Assembly: GCA_963976795.1 (NCBI GenBank)
Contig: CAXBLT010000008.1
Location: 49,879-113,878, forward strand
DNA: 64,000 bases
Origin: UBA7359 sp963976795
GTDB lineage: Bacteria > Pseudomonadota > Gammaproteobacteria > Eutrophobiales > Eutrophobiaceae
Direction of reading: 5' to 3'
The position numbers and the translations under genes were made by a program. Under the pieces are notes generated by a model, which saw only the letters and a list, made by a program, of their open reading frames with translations, had not been told where the DNA came from and searched no databases. This document shows, in pieces, positions 61,432 through 64,000 of this stretch (positions within the stretch are counted from its first letter, which is position 1; every line of letters begins with the position of its first letter).

Positions 61432-62952
61432 ATGACCACTATAAAACAAGATGACTTGATCGAGAGCGTTGCAGACGCCCTTCAATATATCTCCTACTAC
61501 CACCCAGTAGACTTCATTCAGGCTGTCAATGCCGCCTATGAGAAAGAAGAATCCAAGGCTGCCAAAGATGCCATGGCGCAGATATTAATTAATTCACGCA
61601 TGTGTGCTGAGGGCCATCGTCCTATTTGCCAAGACACGGGGATTGTCACCGTTTTTATTAAAGTCGGTATGGACGTGCAATGGGATGCCGAACTCTCCGT
61701 AGAAGATATGATTAACGAGGGTGTCAGAAAGGCCTATAACCATCCTGACAATAAACTACGTGCCTCCATCATGTCTGACCCTGCTGGCGCACGAAAAAAT
61801 ACCGGCGATAACACGCCCGCTGTTATTCATATGGAAATCGTCAAAGGCGATAAAGTAGATATTCAGGTTGCAGCAAAAGGTGGCGGCTCTGAAGCCAAAT
61901 CGAAATTCGTCATGTTGAATCCCTCTGATGACATTGTTGATTGGGTTGTTAAAACGGTTCCGACTATGGGTGCGGGCTGGTGTCCTCCTGGTATGTTAGG
62001 AATCGGTATTGGCGGCACTGCTGAAAAAGCCATGGTTTTGGCAAAAGAATCTTTAATGGAATCCGTTGATATACAGGAACTTAAAGTACGCGGCGCAAAA
62101 ACAAGCACTGAGAAATTACGTTTGGAAATTTACCAACGTGTTAATGACCTAGGTATTGGCGCACAAGGGCTGGGTGGCTTGACAACCGTACTCGATGTGA
62201 AGATAAAAGATTATCCAACACATGCTGCAAACAAACCTGTCGCGATGATTCCAAACTGCGCGGCAACAAGACATGCTCACTTTGTTTTAGATGGATCAGG
62301 CCCTGCATTACAAACACCACCTAATCTTGATGACTGGCCAAAAATCACTTGGGATGTTGGTCCAACAGCTAGACGAGTTAATTTAGACGAAGTGACTGCT
62401 GAAGATATAAAAGAATGGAAACCGGGTGAAACAATCTTACTCTCCGGAAAAATGTTGACCGGACGTGATGCCGCGCATAAAAAAATTCAGGATTTGCTTG
62501 ATAAAGGTGAGCCACTACCTGAAGGTGTTGATTTCACCAATCGTTTTATTTATTACGTTGGCCCCGTCGATGCAGTACGTGAAGAAGCCGTTGGTCCTGC
62601 TGGTCCAACAACCGCAACACGCATGGATAAATTTACTGGGATGATGTTGGAGAAAACCGGCTTGATTGGCATGGTCGGCAAAGCTGAACGCGGCCCGATG
62701 GGTATTGATGCCATCAAAAAGCATAAAGCCGTTTATCTAATGGCAGTCGGTGGTGCTGCATATCTTGTTTCAAAAGCAATCACACATTCAGAAGTCATTG
62801 CCTTTCCAGAATTGGGAATGGAAGCGATCCATGAATTTGAAGTAAAAGACATGCCAGTAACAGTAGCCGTTGATGTAAATGGTAAAGCCGTACATCAAAT
62901 CGGGCCACAAGAATGGCAAAAAATTATTTTTGATAGAAAAAAAGCAAGTTAA
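61432..62952 (+). CDS. Fumarate hydratase, class I (iron-sulfur)
   Basis: Oxygen-sensitive [4Fe-4S] fumarase. The N-terminal alpha domain has RPICQDTGIVTVFIKVG (cluster Cys), PGARKNTGDNTPAVIH-type segments and KGGGSEAKSKFVMLNPSDD; the C-terminal beta domain begins near RRVNLDEVTAEDIKEWKPGETILLSGKMLTGRDAAHKK and carries YYVGPVDAVREEAVGPAGPTTATRMDKF. At 506 aa it is a single-chain class I enzyme with alpha and beta domains fused, similar to FumA/FumB. It starts 130 nt past acnB and ends 14 nt from the convergent integrase gene. Confidence 0.94.
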   Translation: MTTIKQDDLIESVADALQYISYYHPVDFIQAVNAAYEKEESKAAKDAMAQILINSRMCAEGHRPICQDTGIVTVFIKVGMDVQWDAELSVEDMINEGVRKAYNHPDNKLRASIMSDPAGARKNTGDNTPAVIHMEIVKGDKVDIQVAAKGGGSEAKSKFVMLNPSDDIVDWVVKTVPTMGAGWCPPGMLGIGIGGTAEKAMVLAKESLMESVDIQELKVRGAKTSTEKLRLEIYQRVNDLGIGAQGLGGLTTVLDVKIKDYPTHAANKPVAMIPNCAATRHAHFVLDGSGPALQTPPNLDDWPKITWDVGPTARRVNLDEVTAEDIKEWKPGETILLSGKMLTGRDAAHKKIQDLLDKGEPLPEGVDFTNRFIYYVGPVDAVREEAVGPAGPTTATRMDKFTGMMLEKTGLIGMVGKAERGPMGIDAIKKHKAVYLMAVGGAAYLVSKAITHSEVIAFPELGMEAIHEFEVKDMPVTVAVDVNGKAVHQIGPQEWQKIIFDRKKAS

Positions 62953-62966
62953 GATAACGAATAAAG

Positions 62967-63941
62967 CTATTCAACAAATAAATCACTTAATGGACTACGA
63001 ACACCATGCGTACCTTGTTTAAAAACATGTGTGTAAATTTCCGTTGTCTTTACATCCGAATGACCTAATTGAGTTTGTACTGTTCTGATGTCGGCTCCTC
63101 GTTGCAAAAGATGTGTGGCAAAAGAATGACGTAACGTATGACTCGTTACTTGTTTTTTAATTCCAGCTTTGTGCTTCGCTTTTCGAATGGCTTTATTTAT
63201 CAGCGTCTCATCAAGATGATGGCGGCGTATGTTGTTCGTCCCTGGCTCTATACTCAAACGCACCGAAGGAAACAAATAATGCCAGCCCAATTCTTTATTT
63301 GCATTTTTATATTTCCTGGATAACGCATCCGGAAGCCATACCCCTGCATAATCATCATTCTCTAAATCTTCTTCCAATAATGTTTGTACATGTTTTATTT
63401 GTCGATTTATTGCAGGTAATAATTCTGGTGCCATTGTTGTGATACGATGTTTAAAACCTTTGCCATTCCAAACCCGGATCTGTAATAGAGAATGTTCAAT
63501 ATCATGAACTCTCAGGCGCATCAGTTCAATTCGTCGCAAACCTGATCCATATAAGATTGCTGCCATTAATCTATGCACACTATGCATAGATGACAATAAC
63601 TTTTTAACTTCTTCGGGAGTTAAAACAACTGGTAATTTTGCCTGACGCTTTGAGCGTTTAAACTCAGTCATCTCCTCTATAGGTTTATCAAGAAATTTAT
63701 TATAAAAAAACATTAAGGCATTTAAGGCAAGCGCTTGAGTGCTAGAAGCCACTTTTTGATTAACTGCTAAATAGGTCAAGAAAGCTTCAATTTCATCTCG
63801 CCCCATAGTCTCTGGATGAGACTTATCGTGAAAAATAATAAAAGCTTTAATCCAATACTGATAGGTCTTGATAGTACGCAGGCTATAGCGTCGTGTTAGC
63901 ATATACTCTTTAACAGAGTTTAAAAAAGGTGAATTAGACAT
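62967..63941 (-). CDS. intI: Integron integrase (IntI-type tyrosine recombinase)
   Basis: Site-specific recombinase of the integron integrase clade. Catalytic residues, numbered from the ATG at 63941, are R136 (GSGLRRIELMRLR), H268 and R271 (HTLRHSFATHLL), H294 (LGHSDVKTTE) and Y303 (IYTHV). The clade-specific extra helix is present (WLPDALSRKYKNANKELGWHYLFPS, about 202-226), which separates IntI from phage and XerCD recombinases. I start at 63941 (MSNSPF); an ATG at 63989 adds 16 residues unlike the family. The gene reads away from the right edge, so attI and cassettes should begin beyond 64000. Confidence 0.92.
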   Translation of the reverse strand: MSNSPFLNSVKEYMLTRRYSLRTIKTYQYWIKAFIIFHDKSHPETMGRDEIEAFLTYLAVNQKVASSTQALALNALMFFYNKFLDKPIEEMTEFKRSKRQAKLPVVLTPEEVKKLLSSMHSVHRLMAAILYGSGLRRIELMRLRVHDIEHSLLQIRVWNGKGFKHRITTMAPELLPAINRQIKHVQTLLEEDLENDDYAGVWLPDALSRKYKNANKELGWHYLFPSVRLSIEPGTNNIRRHHLDETLINKAIRKAKHKAGIKKQVTSHTLRHSFATHLLQRGADIRTVQTQLGHSDVKTTEIYTHVFKQGTHGVRSPLSDLFVE

Positions 63942-64000
63942 CCTGTCTGAAGTGTACTGAGAAAAACGGACATTGAAATTAAGCAACATACTGCATTCTC

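Noticed and set aside
62967..63941. Phage integrase or XerC/XerD as the identity of the recombinase
   Set aside because: The insertion WLPDALSRKYKNA...LFPS before the HxxR box is specific to integron integrases; no phage genes adjoin it and XerCD lack this helix.
63942..64000. attI site next to the integrase
   Set aside because: The remaining bases show GTTGCTT but no good GTTRRRY core; the sequence is too short to judge.

Overview
The window is an AT-rich, gene-dense stretch of a gammaproteobacterial chromosome. The organism is a motile, aerobic heterotroph or mixotroph. This rests on the gene set: FlgA/FlgM/FlgN/CheV chemotaxis-flagellar genes, a FadE-type acyl-CoA dehydrogenase, RNase G followed by YhdP, NUDIX followed by MnmA, AcnB, the Mla-type proteins and the hopanoid genes HpnH/HpnB. 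I cannot name an order or genus from sequence alone. There is no plasmid backbone, prophage, IS element or CRISPR array. The only mobile-element gene is an integron integrase at the right edge.

Layout. (1) 1-4486: flagellar/chemotaxis island, with cheR (cut by the window) and cheV leftward, and flgA, flgM, flgN and a YcgR-like PilZ gene rightward. Good sigma-28 sites lie before cheV and flgM, and a sigma-54 site points toward flgA. (2) 4483-6766: three-gene arsenosugar block (two glycosyltransferases and ArsS), then manC and a tRNA-Arg(CCT). (3) 8472-19825: fatty-acid beta-oxidation (fadD, fadA, fadB-like, fadE, fadH) with a divergent TetR regulator and a DUF4442 thioesterase-like gene. Two matching palindromes mark a probable local regulon. 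(4) 20029-26854: RND/MMPL transporter, YCF48-like protein, DUF1329 and DUF1302, probably an envelope system for a hydrophobic substrate. (5) 27015-32103: two paralogous Ser/Thr kinases with cyclic-nucleotide-binding-like domains, flanking a CBS-domain gene and pgi. (6) 32310-36969: four-gene phosphonate operon that makes 2-aminoethylphosphonate and probably activates it with CTP. (7) 36970-39941: small membrane proteins, two structured intergenic repeat regions and a SufR-like regulator. (8) 39944-46439: CheY-like regulator, dxs, hpnH, hpnB, mlaC-like and mlaA. (9) 46495-51359: glycolate oxidase glcD and glcE-glcF, split by a diguanylate cyclase on the opposite strand. (10) 51521-62952: housekeeping run rng, yhdP, nudJ, mnmA, acnB and class I fumarase. 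(11) 62967-63941: integron integrase, oriented so that any cassette array should lie beyond the right edge.

Themes. Motility control reaches beyond the flagellar island: sigma-28-like sites also precede the lone CheY-like regulator and the diguanylate cyclase inside the glycolate oxidase locus. Envelope chemistry recurs: hopanoids, Mla lipid transport, phosphonate head groups, GDP-mannose, and the DUF1302/DUF1329/RND set. The best candidates for something not well described are the PEP-mutase/double-nucleotidyltransferase operon with no transferase beside it, the paired kinases that both carry DFS in place of DFG, the DUF1302-DUF1329-YCF48-RND cassette beside a TetR-controlled beta-oxidation regulon, and the three-way-junction element at about 38.15-38.25 kb.
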